From contig VGSX01000062.1 of assembly GCA_016874895.1 (NCBI GenBank), positions 1 through 14,610 of the forward strand: a stretch of DNA of 14,610 nucleotides, written 5' to 3'. The stretch is from Deltaproteobacteria bacterium (GTDB lineage Bacteria > Desulfobacterota > Desulfobaccia > Desulfobaccales > Desulfobaccaceae). A model generated the notes under the pieces. That model was not told the DNA's origin. It did not search any database and saw only the letters and a program-made list of their open reading frames with translations. The position numbers and the translations under genes were made by a program. Positions 6,539-12,772 of the stretch are shown piece by piece. Within the stretch, counting starts at the first letter, position 1, and each line of letters opens with the position of its first letter.

Positions 6539-8239
6539 ATGGACAAACCCGACACCACCCCGCCGCCCAATTTCATCCGCTATATCGTGGAGGAGGACAA
6601 CCGCACCGGCAAGTTCGGCGGCCGGGTGATCACCCGCTTTCCCCCGGAGCCCAACGGCTATCTGCACATCGGCCACGCCAAGTCCATCTGCCTTAACTTC
6701 GGGCTGGCCGCGGATTTTGGCGGCCACTGCAATTTCCGCTTCGACGACACCAACCCCAGCAAGGAGGAAGTGGAATACGTCGAGTCCATCCAGGCGGACG
6801 TGCGTTGGCTGGGGTTCGACTGGGGAGAGCGGCTGTATTACGCCTCGGATTACTTCGAGCAGCTCTACGGCTGGGCCGTACAGTTGATTAAAGACGGCAA
6901 GGCCTTTGTCTGCGAACTGAGCCCTGACGAGATCCGGGACTACCGGGGCACCCTGACGGAACCGGGGCGGGAGAGCCCTTGGCGTAATCGGCCCGTTGAG
7001 GAAAACCTGGACCTTTTTGAGCGTATGCGGGCCGGGGAGTTTCCCGACGGCAGCCTCACCCTGAGGGCTAAAATCGACATGGCTGCTCCCAATATTAACC
7101 TCCGGGACCCGGTGATGTACCGCATCAAGCACGACCCGCACCACCGCACCGGCGACGCCTGGTGCCTCTATCCCATGTATGACTGGGCCCACGGCCAGTG
7201 CGATTCCATCGAAGGCATTACCCATTCCCTCTGCACCATGGAGTATGAAGACCACCGGGCCCTGTACGACTGGTATCTGGACCAGTTGGGCCTCTATCAC
7301 CCCCAGCAGATCGAGTTCGCCCGCCTGAACCTGAGCCACACGGTGCTCAGCAAACGCCGCCTCATCCAGTTAGTCCAGGAGGAGCGTGTTAACGGCTGGG
7401 ACGACCCCCGGATGCCTACCCTGGCCGGGATGCGCCGCCGGGGCTACCCGCCGGCGGCCATCCGCAGCTTCTGCGACCGTATCGGGGTGGGAAAAAGAGA
7501 AAACCTGGTGGACATGGCCCTGCTGGAATACTGCGTCCGGGAGGACCTGAACCGCTGGGCCCCCCGGGTTATGGCGGTGCTGCGGCCCCTGAAGGTGGTG
7601 ATTGAAAATTTCCCCGAGGGCCGGGTGGAGTATCTGGAAGCCGTCAATAACCCGGAGGACCCCGGAGCCGGGACCCGCCCCATCCCCTTTACCCGGGAAA
7701 TCTATATTGAGCGGGAGGACTTCCTGGAGGACCCACCGAAGAAATTTTACCGCCTGGCCCCGGGGCGGGAGGTGCGGCTGCGCTACGCCTTTTTCCTGAA
7801 ATGCCATGAGGTTATTAAAGACCCGGCCACCGGCGAGGTCGTGGAGCTGCGCGGCACTTACGACCCGGAGACCCGGGGGGGCAGCGCCCCGGACGGGCGG
7901 CAGGTAAAGGCCACCCTGCACTGGGTTTCTGCGACCCTTGCCCTCCCCGCGGCAGTGCGCCTCTACGACCGGCTGTTCACCGTACCCCATCCCAGCAGCG
8001 AGGCGGGGGATTTTAAACAGTACATCAACCCCCACTCCCTGGAAGTAATTGACCCCGCCTGGGTGGAGCCGTCCCTGGCCGGGGCCGCGCCCGGCAGCCA
8101 CTTCCAGTTCGAGCGGCTGGGGTATTTCTGTGTCGATCCAGACAGCACGGCTGACCGCCCGGTGTTCAACCGCACCGTGACCCTGCGGGACGCCTGGGCC
8201 AAGGTGCAGCAGTCGGAAAAAAAGGGGAAAGGCTCATGA
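6539..8239 (+). CDS. glnS: Glutaminyl-tRNA synthetase
   Basis: Class I cytoplasmic enzyme that charges tRNA-Gln with glutamine. With the start at 6539 it has 566 residues, close to E. coli GlnRS (554). It carries FPPEPNGYLHIGHAKS (HIGH motif 43-46), the RFDDTNPSKEE block (67-77) and the KMSKS-type motif VLSKRRL (269-275). The C-terminal beta-barrel anticodon-binding region, from about residue 340, includes KATLHWVSA, the GlnRS/GluRS-type signature. The ATG at 6539 is chosen over the in-frame ATG at 6530 because AAGGAG (6524-6529) abuts 6530 but lies 9 bases from 6539. The gene overlaps thiM by 4 bp. Having GlnRS means the organism can make Gln-tRNA directly. Confidence 0.97.
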   Translation: MDKPDTTPPPNFIRYIVEEDNRTGKFGGRVITRFPPEPNGYLHIGHAKSICLNFGLAADFGGHCNFRFDDTNPSKEEVEYVESIQADVRWLGFDWGERLYYASDYFEQLYGWAVQLIKDGKAFVCELSPDEIRDYRGTLTEPGRESPWRNRPVEENLDLFERMRAGEFPDGSLTLRAKIDMAAPNINLRDPVMYRIKHDPHHRTGDAWCLYPMYDWAHGQCDSIEGITHSLCTMEYEDHRALYDWYLDQLGLYHPQQIEFARLNLSHTVLSKRRLIQLVQEERVNGWDDPRMPTLAGMRRRGYPPAAIRSFCDRIGVGKRENLVDMALLEYCVREDLNRWAPRVMAVLRPLKVVIENFPEGRVEYLEAVNNPEDPGAGTRPIPFTREIYIEREDFLEDPPKKFYRLAPGREVRLRYAFFLKCHEVIKDPATGEVVELRGTYDPETRGGSAPDGRQVKATLHWVSATLALPAAVRLYDRLFTVPHPSSEAGDFKQYINPHSLEVIDPAWVEPSLAGAAPGSHFQFERLGYFCVDPDSTADRPVFNRTVTLRDAWAKVQQSEKKGKGS

Positions 8240-9066
8240 GTATTGGCGATCTTAAACCCTGGGAGATTCTGGCCCGCCTGCGCCAGAACCAGCCCCTGGT
8301 GCACCACCTCACCAACTGGGTCACCATCTACGACTGCGCCCAGGTGGTGAAGGTACTGGGGGGCTCCCCGGTGATGGCCCACGCCCGGGAGGAAGTGGCC
8401 CAGATGACCGGCCTGGCTTCTTCGCTGGTGCTTAACATCGGCACCCTGACCATGGAGTTCGTGGAGGCCATGCTCCTCGCGGCCCGGGCCGCCAATTCTC
8501 GGGGCATTCCGGTGGTCCTGGACGCCTGCGGAGCCGGGGCCACGGCGTTGCGGGATGAGGCCAGCCTGCGCCTCATAAACGAAGCCCGCATGGATATTAT
8601 CAAAGGCAATGCCTCGGAAATCGCCCGCCTGAGCGGCGCGGCAGTGCAGACCAGGGGCGTGGATGCCAGCGAGGTGCACCTGGACCTGGCCCAGACGGCC
8701 CAGAATTTGTCCAGGCTCCGCCGGTCGGTGGTGGTGGTCACCGGCGCCCAGGACATCGTGGCCGCCCCCCAGACCCTTTACCGGGTGCTAAACGGCCACC
8801 CCTTCATGGGCCGCGTGGTGGGCACCGGCTGCATGGCCGCGTCCCTTATTGGCGCCTTTGCCGCGGTGGAGCCCGACCTGGCCGCGGCTGCAGCCGGGGC
8901 ACTGGTCTGTTTCGGTGTGGCTGCCGAAGTCGCGGCCCAGACCGCCACCGGACCGGCTAACTTTAAGGAAAAGCTGTTCGACGCCCTTTATCACCTTGAC
9001 GAGGCGACCCTCCGGGAAAGGATGAAACTGGTGTGCTATGATACCGCACTCCAATCACCTGATTAG
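8236..9066 (+). CDS. thiM: Hydroxyethylthiazole kinase
   Basis: A 276-residue ribokinase-like enzyme that phosphorylates 4-methyl-5-(2-hydroxyethyl)thiazole, a thiazole-salvage step of thiamine synthesis. The N-terminus has VHHLTNWVTIYDCAQVVKVL and then GGSPVMAHA, aligning with the family's HxxTNxV...GxSPxMA pattern. VVLDACGAGATALR (93-106) stands where most family members have LDPVGAGAT. KGNASEI (123-129) is the KGNxSE motif. VVGTGCMAAS (194-203) carries the catalytic anion-hole GTGC with Cys199. Fold-defining and catalytic residues are present, so activity is likely despite the DPV-to-DAC change. The start overlaps the glnS stop (ATGA), implying translational coupling. The thiazole salvage role pairs with thiE downstream. 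Confidence 0.93.
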   Translation: MSIGDLKPWEILARLRQNQPLVHHLTNWVTIYDCAQVVKVLGGSPVMAHAREEVAQMTGLASSLVLNIGTLTMEFVEAMLLAARAANSRGIPVVLDACGAGATALRDEASLRLINEARMDIIKGNASEIARLSGAAVQTRGVDASEVHLDLAQTAQNLSRLRRSVVVVTGAQDIVAAPQTLYRVLNGHPFMGRVVGTGCMAASLIGAFAAVEPDLAAAAAGALVCFGVAAEVAAQTATGPANFKEKLFDALYHLDEATLRERMKLVCYDTALQSPD

Positions 9067-9076
9067 TTACGGTAGC

Positions 9077-9094
9077 CGCAGGCTTCAGCCTGCG
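9077..9094 (+). repeat. REP-like hairpin between thiM and thiE
   Basis: CGCAGGC (9077-9083), loop TTCA, GCCTGCG (9088-9094): a perfect 7-bp stem (8 if the loop closes). It lies in the 51-base thiM-thiE gap. The surrounding GTAGCCGCAGGCTTCAGCC text resembles dispersed intergenic repeats seen in many genomes (from memory). There is no T-run, so it is more likely a REP-type element or a mild attenuator/mRNA stabiliser than a terminator. Confidence 0.6.
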
Positions 9095-9117
9095 CCGCCA
9101 TTACACTGCAAAATGAC

Positions 9118-9741
9118 ATGAAAGGCTATTATTTCATCACCGACACCCGCCTGAGCCGGGCCGGTAACGCCAACGACGTGGCCCAGGCCGTGGCCGCCGG
9201 CGTGCGGGTGGTGCAATACCGGGAAAAAGAGGCCGACACCCCTGCAATGATCGAAGAGGCCCGGATACTCCGGCGTCTGTGCCGGGGAGCCTTGTTCCTG
9301 ATCAACGACCGGGTGGAGGTGGCCCTGGCAGTGGAGGCCGACGGCGTTCACCTGGGCCAGGAGGACCTGCACTACTCCGAGGCCCGCCGCCTCCTCGGGC
9401 CCGGCAAAATCATCGGCATCACGGTCAACACCGTGGCCCAGGCCATCGAAGCTGCCCAACTGGGGGCCGACTACCTGGGGGTGTCCCCCATCTTCGCCAC
9501 CCGGACCAAACCCGACGCCGGGGAGCCGGCCGGGCTGGCCTTACTCCGGGAAATCCGTGCCCGGGTCCGCCTCCCCCTCGTCGCCATCGGCGGCATTACC
9601 CTGGACAATGCTCCCGCAGTCATCCAAGCCGGGGCCGACGGCCTCTGCGCCATCTCCGCGGTGGTTACCAAGCCTGATGTGCGGGGGGCTATTGCGTATT
9701 TTCAGAGGCTTTTCAAAGATGGGTATGATGCAGAGGGATGA
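9118..9741 (+). CDS. thiE: Thiamine-phosphate synthase
   Basis: A 207-residue TIM-barrel enzyme that joins thiazole phosphate and HMP pyrophosphate to make thiamine monophosphate. Visible motifs: VVQYREKEAD (31-40), LINDRVEVALAVEADGVHLG (61-80) with QED after it, GADYLGVSPIFATRTKPDA (116-134), and AIGGITLDNA (156-165) with AGADGLCAISAV (171-182) for phosphate binding. The pyrophosphate-binding arginine/lysine in QYREK and the TRTK lysine are kept, which favours ThiE over the TenI paralogue. Together with thiM it makes a thiazole-salvage branch; the HMP kinase ThiD is not in the window. The ribosome-binding site is weak, so translation may depend on readthrough from thiM across a small hairpin. 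Confidence 0.92.
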   Translation: MKGYYFITDTRLSRAGNANDVAQAVAAGVRVVQYREKEADTPAMIEEARILRRLCRGALFLINDRVEVALAVEADGVHLGQEDLHYSEARRLLGPGKIIGITVNTVAQAIEAAQLGADYLGVSPIFATRTKPDAGEPAGLALLREIRARVRLPLVAIGGITLDNAPAVIQAGADGLCAISAVVTKPDVRGAIAYFQRLFKDGYDAEG

Positions 9742-9866
9742 ATCACGTGAACTCACCTCAAGCCACATATCTTCGGAGCGCCAGGGCTGCAGGGGGATAT
9801 AAGGCCCGGAACTACCTGCCCTTCCATTTAGTAGGTTGGCACACTTCATTCACGAGACTTTTCATT

Positions 9867-10562
9867 CTAAAGCAAGGTCTGAATTCCCTGAAATAAGATA
9901 TAGACACCGGCAAAGAAGAGCAGGCCGCCGGCGGTTTTTTGTAAGGAAAGGCCGATCCGGGTGCCTCTGGAGGCCAGGAAATTCTCCAGGACGCCGGTAA
10001 AGGTGCCGGCCAGGATAATTAACGTGCCCTGGCCTAAAGCGTAGGCGAACAGCAGGGAACTGCCATAGGCGACCTCTTGCTGTACTGCGGCCAGGGTCAG
10101 GATAACGGCCAAGACAGGGCTGGCGCAAGGGGACAGGATCGTGCCGAAGAGCATGCCCAGAATCAGGGCGCCTATCAGGCCGGTGCGCTGGGGCAGTAAT
10201 TTCTGGGAGGTTTCCAACTTCAGATGAATGACGCCGGCGAGATGGAGCCCCATGACAATGAGGACGGCGGCCAGGATAAAATACCAGACGGGGCTGTTCA
10301 GGCCGAACATGGTGCCCATAAGAGAGGCTATGGCCCCCAGGATGGACATGACGATGGCCAGGCCGACAACAAAGGTCAGGGAGTAAAGAAAAGCCTGCTT
10401 TTTACTGCTGCCGGCATAGCCGCCGACAAAGCCGATCACCAGGGGGATGCTGGCGAGAATGCAGGGACTGGCGGTGGCTAACATCCCGCCCAGGTAAGAA
10501 GCGCCGAAGGCCAGGGCGGGATTGTTTTGGACAATGTTTCCCAGGGTAGTAGAGATATCCAT
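9867..10562 (-). CDS. ccdA: CcdA/DsbD-type membrane thiol-electron transporter
   Basis: A 231-residue integral membrane protein with about six hydrophobic helices. It carries the two redox cysteines of the family in matching contexts: LATASPCILASIP (C34) and TILSPCASPVLAVI (C145). CcdA-type proteins pass reducing equivalents from cytoplasmic thioredoxin to extracytoplasmic thiol proteins, for example in cytochrome c maturation. Here the gene starts 11 bases after an exported CAPC thioredoxin gene, so that protein is the likely acceptor. The position at the end of the ArsR-containing operon suggests metalloid- or redox-responsive expression. AAGG lies about 9 bases before the ATG. The gene converges on thiE; the 125-base gap holds no convincing terminator. 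Confidence 0.9.
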   Translation of the reverse strand: MDISTTLGNIVQNNPALAFGASYLGGMLATASPCILASIPLVIGFVGGYAGSSKKQAFLYSLTFVVGLAIVMSILGAIASLMGTMFGLNSPVWYFILAAVLIVMGLHLAGVIHLKLETSQKLLPQRTGLIGALILGMLFGTILSPCASPVLAVILTLAAVQQEVAYGSSLLFAYALGQGTLIILAGTFTGVLENFLASRGTRIGLSLQKTAGGLLFFAGVYILFQGIQTLL

Positions 10563-10573
10563 GGCTATACCTT

Positions 10574-10960
10574 CTAGTTGATAAATTTGAGATCCTTGAG
10601 TTTCTTTATGAGTGCATCTTCATCCATAAAGCCCAGGTGGCGATCCACTTCCTGGCCGGAGGGATCCAGAAAGACCTGGGTGGGAACCGCAACGATCTTG
10701 AATTTCTGAAAAAGCTCTCTCTCGGTTTCGGCCATGACCAACCGCACTTCGATCTGATCGCCGTATTTACTCTTGATGGCGGCCAGAACCTTCTCCATTT
10801 TAATGCAGGGAGCGCACTTGCCCATGCCGAAATCATAGAGGGCCGGTTTGGCAGCGGCCGCCGCCACATTTCGGCCCAGATCCACCGGGGTCTGGCAGAA
10901 AAACATCAGCGCGATTATGAGCCCTAAACATTTCGCCCCATGCTTATACAGAAAGCGCAT
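10574..10960 (-). CDS. Exported thioredoxin-fold protein (CAPC active site)
   Basis: A 128-residue protein with an N-terminal signal or anchor (residues 5-23, KHGAKCLGLIIALMFFCQT), so it acts outside the cytoplasm. The mature part has the thioredoxin active site GKCAPCIKMEKVL (C49, C52) and the cis-proline loop IVAVPTQVFLD (P93). The fold is complete. It resembles short periplasmic thioredoxins paired with CcdA. The paired ccdA gene follows after 11 bases, giving a likely membrane-crossing reductant relay. C11 and C22 lie in the hydrophobic segment; a lipobox is not clear. GAGGAG about 7 bases before the ATG is a strong ribosome-binding site. The 112-base gap to arsR shows no clear promoter, so cotranscription with arsR is assumed. 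Confidence 0.88.
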   Translation of the reverse strand: MRFLYKHGAKCLGLIIALMFFCQTPVDLGRNVAAAAAKPALYDFGMGKCAPCIKMEKVLAAIKSKYGDQIEVRLVMAETERELFQKFKIVAVPTQVFLDPSGQEVDRHLGFMDEDALIKKLKDLKFIN

Positions 10961-11072
10961 AATAATCTCCTCGCTTGTCCGGGACTATAGAACGTCTTTT
11001 AAGAAAGAAGTTCTTTATTTTCACAAGCTAATAACCGGTTCCTCGAAATTACCCTGGGGAGCTGCCTGCCGC

Positions 11073-11462
11073 CTAAAGTGCATTTGGCTGGGCCACCTCC
11101 GCTGTCCTGTTCCTGTTCGGGCGGCAGAGAGTTTGGCGGTTAATATGGCTTGCCTGCTGACTAAAAGCCGTCAACTCGGGGTCCTGCTGGAGTAAGGTAA
11201 TGAGGTGGGCCGACAACACCGCCCGCTGCTCGGTGGGGTCGGTAAGCAGGGCCAGATGGTAATCGATGTATTGGCCGCTGCGTGTCTTATCCACCAGCCC
11301 GGCTTCCTCCAGGATGCGCAGGTGCTTGGAGACGCTGGGCTGGGTAATTCCTAAGGCCTTCTGGAGTTCGCAGACGCACCGGGGCCGGTCCAGGAGCAGA
11401 CGGATAATCCGCAGGCGGTTGCCGTCAGCCAGGGCTTTAAGGGTTTTTAGTAATAGTTTCAT
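11073..11462 (-). CDS. arsR: ArsR-family metalloid-responsive repressor
   Basis: A 129-residue winged-helix repressor. KALADGNRLRIIRLLLD (9-25) is the family start. RCVCELQKALGITQPSVSKH (28-47) holds both the CVC metal-binding pair (C29, C31) and the recognition helix, and LRILEEAGLV (48-57) leads to the wing. The CVC pair aligns with the arsenite-binding ELCVCDL motif of classical ArsR, so As(III) or Sb(III) is the likely inducer. A further cysteine, C112, lies near the C-terminus. The start is inside the 3' end of the upstream thioredoxin-like gene (26-bp overlap), with AAGGA 7 bases before it, so the two are coupled. The likely operator is the palindrome at 12111-12129. Confidence 0.93.
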   Translation of the reverse strand: MKLLLKTLKALADGNRLRIIRLLLDRPRCVCELQKALGITQPSVSKHLRILEEAGLVDKTRSGQYIDYHLALLTDPTEQRAVLSAHLITLLQQDPELTAFSQQASHINRQTLCRPNRNRTAEVAQPNAL

Positions 11463-11973
11463 CGGATTTCCTTACGCTGGGGATAGCACTGCACTCCAAA
11501 AGCCACTTTTTCAGTCTGTCTTTGCCGGGGGAATGGCCCAAGGCTTTCAAATCATCGTTGATCATCAGGGCCGGCGTCGCCATGACACCCATCCGAGTGA
11601 TTTCCTTGATATCCTGCACGTGTTCAATATCAGCCGGCAGCTCCAGTTCGGCCACCAGCGCCATCACCGTCTGCTCCAGGCTGCGGCAGGCCGGGCATCC
11701 CGGTCCCAGGATTTTGATGCTCAGGCCACGCCTTTCTTCGGTGACCTTTTCTCCCATGGCCTTTTTATATTCCCGCAGGAAGGCCTGGCGGTATTCCTCC
11801 CGGGCCGGGGCGGGAATGTAGTTTTTCTCTTTCAGGGTAGAGAACAAGAAATGGGCGATTTCCTCGTCCGAACGGCCGGCCAGGGCCTTGGCCGCCTCGA
11901 TGGCCGGCTTGAGACCGTTGATGCCGACTTTGAGACCGGCTACGGCTATCTGGCTGATATCATTGGATGACAT
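11437..11973 (-). CDS. Thioredoxin-like protein with N-terminal helical domain (CPAC active site)
   Basis: A 178-residue cytoplasmic protein. Residues 1-80 are a helical N-terminal domain (GLKVGINGLKPAIEAAKA, then NYIPAPAREEYRQAFLREYK) seen with this kind of protein but of unknown function. Residues 84-160 are a small thioredoxin domain (Thioredoxin_3, redox-active disulfide protein type). It has LSIKILGPGCPACRSLE (C93, C96), the EHVQDIKEI strand and the cis-proline turn ATPALMIND (P134). No signal peptide is present. As first gene of the leftward operon it may supply reductant to CcdA or handle metalloid-bound thiols; this is inference from position. GAAGG lies a few bases before the ATG at 11973. 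Its 3' end overlaps arsR by 26 bp. Confidence 0.85.
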   Translation of the reverse strand: MSSNDISQIAVAGLKVGINGLKPAIEAAKALAGRSDEEIAHFLFSTLKEKNYIPAPAREEYRQAFLREYKKAMGEKVTEERRGLSIKILGPGCPACRSLEQTVMALVAELELPADIEHVQDIKEITRMGVMATPALMINDDLKALGHSPGKDRLKKWLLECSAIPSVRKSDETITKNP

Positions 11974-12063
11974 ACACCTTCTCTGTGGCTTCGGGTGGCC
12001 TTTCAGGGTTATTGGCGAAAAAGCACCGGATGCGAAAAATGATCTATAATCATAGCCCTATAA

Positions 12064-12093
12064 CTTGCCGCCAACTTTCCGAATTGGGGCAAG
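12064..12093. promoter_or_regulatory. Imperfect hairpin in the arsR-operon leader
   Basis: On the plus strand CTTGCC (12064-12069), one bulged G, CCAA (12071-12074), a 9-base loop, TTGG (12084-12087) and GGCAAG (12088-12093) form a 10-bp stem with one bulge. It would lie in the untranslated leader of the leftward transcript and just upstream of the rightward -35 box. No T-run follows in either direction. It may be a leader RNA structure or a second binding site. Confidence 0.45.
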
Positions 12094-12100
12094 AAGTTGC

Positions 12101-12129
12101 TTGACAGGAAATATTAATATTATTAATAT
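12101..12129 (+). promoter_or_regulatory. Rightward promoter of the DGC/acr3 arm
   Basis: TTGACA (12101-12106, perfect consensus), a 17-base spacer and TAATAT (12124-12129). The expected start is near 12136, giving a leader of about 52 bases before the ATG at 12188. The -10 box is the right arm of the 12111-12129 palindrome. Confidence 0.65.
12111..12129. promoter_or_regulatory. 19-bp palindrome, probable ArsR operator
   Basis: ATATTAATA (12111-12119), one central T, TATTAATAT (12121-12129): a perfect 9-bp-arm palindrome. AT-rich dyads of this kind, with ATATTAA/TTAATAT-type half sites, are typical of ArsR/SmtB operators. It covers the spacer and -10 box of the rightward promoter and the start region of the leftward one, so one repressor could silence both. 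Confidence 0.6.
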
Positions 12130-12132
12130 ATG

Positions 12133-12162
12133 ACTATATTGTTATATATCTTCTTTTGTCAA
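12133..12162 (-). promoter_or_regulatory. Leftward promoter of the trx-arsR-trx-ccdA arm
   Basis: On the minus strand TTGACA (12162-12157), an 18-base spacer and TATAGT (12138-12133). The expected start is near 12126, inside the rightward promoter, and the leader to the ATG at 11973 would be about 150 bases. The -35 boxes of the two promoters form the inverted pair CTTGACA/TGTCAAG (12100-12106, 12157-12163). Confidence 0.5.
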
Positions 12163-12187
12163 GTATAATGTGCGGAGGAAAATTCAG

Positions 12188-12562
12188 ATGTCCCAGGAAT
12201 GTTGCCTTCCGGCCCCCCGGATGTTTTTAGCCTGCGCCGGCGGGTCCAACGTGGGCCAGTTATCGAACCGGGCTGCGGTGGAATTGACCCAGGAGGGTTT
12301 TGGCAAGCTTTTCTGTCTGGCCGGCGTGGGCGCCCGTCTGAGCGGCTTTGTGCAGTCGGCCAGGGATATTGACGAACTGGTGGTGATCGACGGCTGCGAG
12401 CTCGGCTGCGCCAGGGCTATCCTGGAGCATGCTGAGGTTCCGCTGAAAAACTATCTGGTGATCACCGAAATGGGTATAGAGAAGAACAAGAATTTGAACT
12501 TGAACCCGGAAGACATTATCCAGGTCAAGGAAAGGGTGAAAAAACTTGCCCAAACTGCCTGA
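12188..12562 (+). CDS. DGC-family putative zinc-binding protein
   Basis: A 124-residue cytoplasmic protein rich in cysteine: CC at 5-6, LACAGGSNVGQLSNRAAVEL (14-33) and VVIDGCELGCARAIL (65-79). The last contains the Asp-Gly-Cys motif that names the DGC family, described as putative zinc-binding. The biochemical role is not established. In this window it precedes an Acr3 arsenite pump and shares its promoter, which suggests a role in metalloid or thiol handling; that is inference. The start at 12188 is preferred over an upstream GTG (12170) because GGAGG (12174-12178) lies 9 bases before it and the added residues look non-native. A 210-base spacer follows. Confidence 0.82.
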   Translation: MSQECCLPAPRMFLACAGGSNVGQLSNRAAVELTQEGFGKLFCLAGVGARLSGFVQSARDIDELVVIDGCELGCARAILEHAEVPLKNYLVITEMGIEKNKNLNLNPEDIIQVKERVKKLAQTA

Positions 12563-12772
12563 GGCCGCCCTACCGGAGGTCTGGCAAGATAAGTCCACGG
12601 ATTTCTCAGGAAGTTGGCGGCAGCTCGCCATACAGTCTAGCGACGTCCAATAATCTGAAAGTTTGGAACTCCTCTCGGACGGTTAGGAGAGGATGAGGCA
12701 GAATTTTTTGCCAAACGCAATGTTTAGAACTTATATACTCGGTAAATCGGTTATACAGATATAGGAGCACTT
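12563..12772 (+). other. Spacer between the DGC gene and acr3, with hairpin potential and a weak promoter
   Basis: The spacer holds TGGCG/CGCCA (12615-12619, 12626-12630) and CCTCTC/GAGAGG (12671-12676, 12687-12692). It also holds a long-range pair GTTTGG/CCAAAC (12661-12666, 12711-12716) enclosing the latter. TTGCCA (12708-12713) and TATATA (12732-12737), 18 bases apart, could be a second promoter. AGGAG lies just before the acr3 ATG. No open frame is convincing here. The stems are short and could be chance. Confidence 0.4.

Noticed and set aside
6536..7339. Long minus-strand open frame inside glnS (and a second at 7370-8101)
   Set aside because: These are shadows caused by high GC in the third codon position of glnS; no start signal or recognisable motif.
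9067..9117. TPP riboswitch upstream of thiE
   Set aside because: The gap is only 51 bases and lacks the conserved THI-box segments; none is seen before thiM either.
9742..9866. Terminator or small gene between thiE and ccdA
   Set aside because: Only imperfect GC-rich pairings with large loops and bulges are possible; no T-run and no credible open frame.
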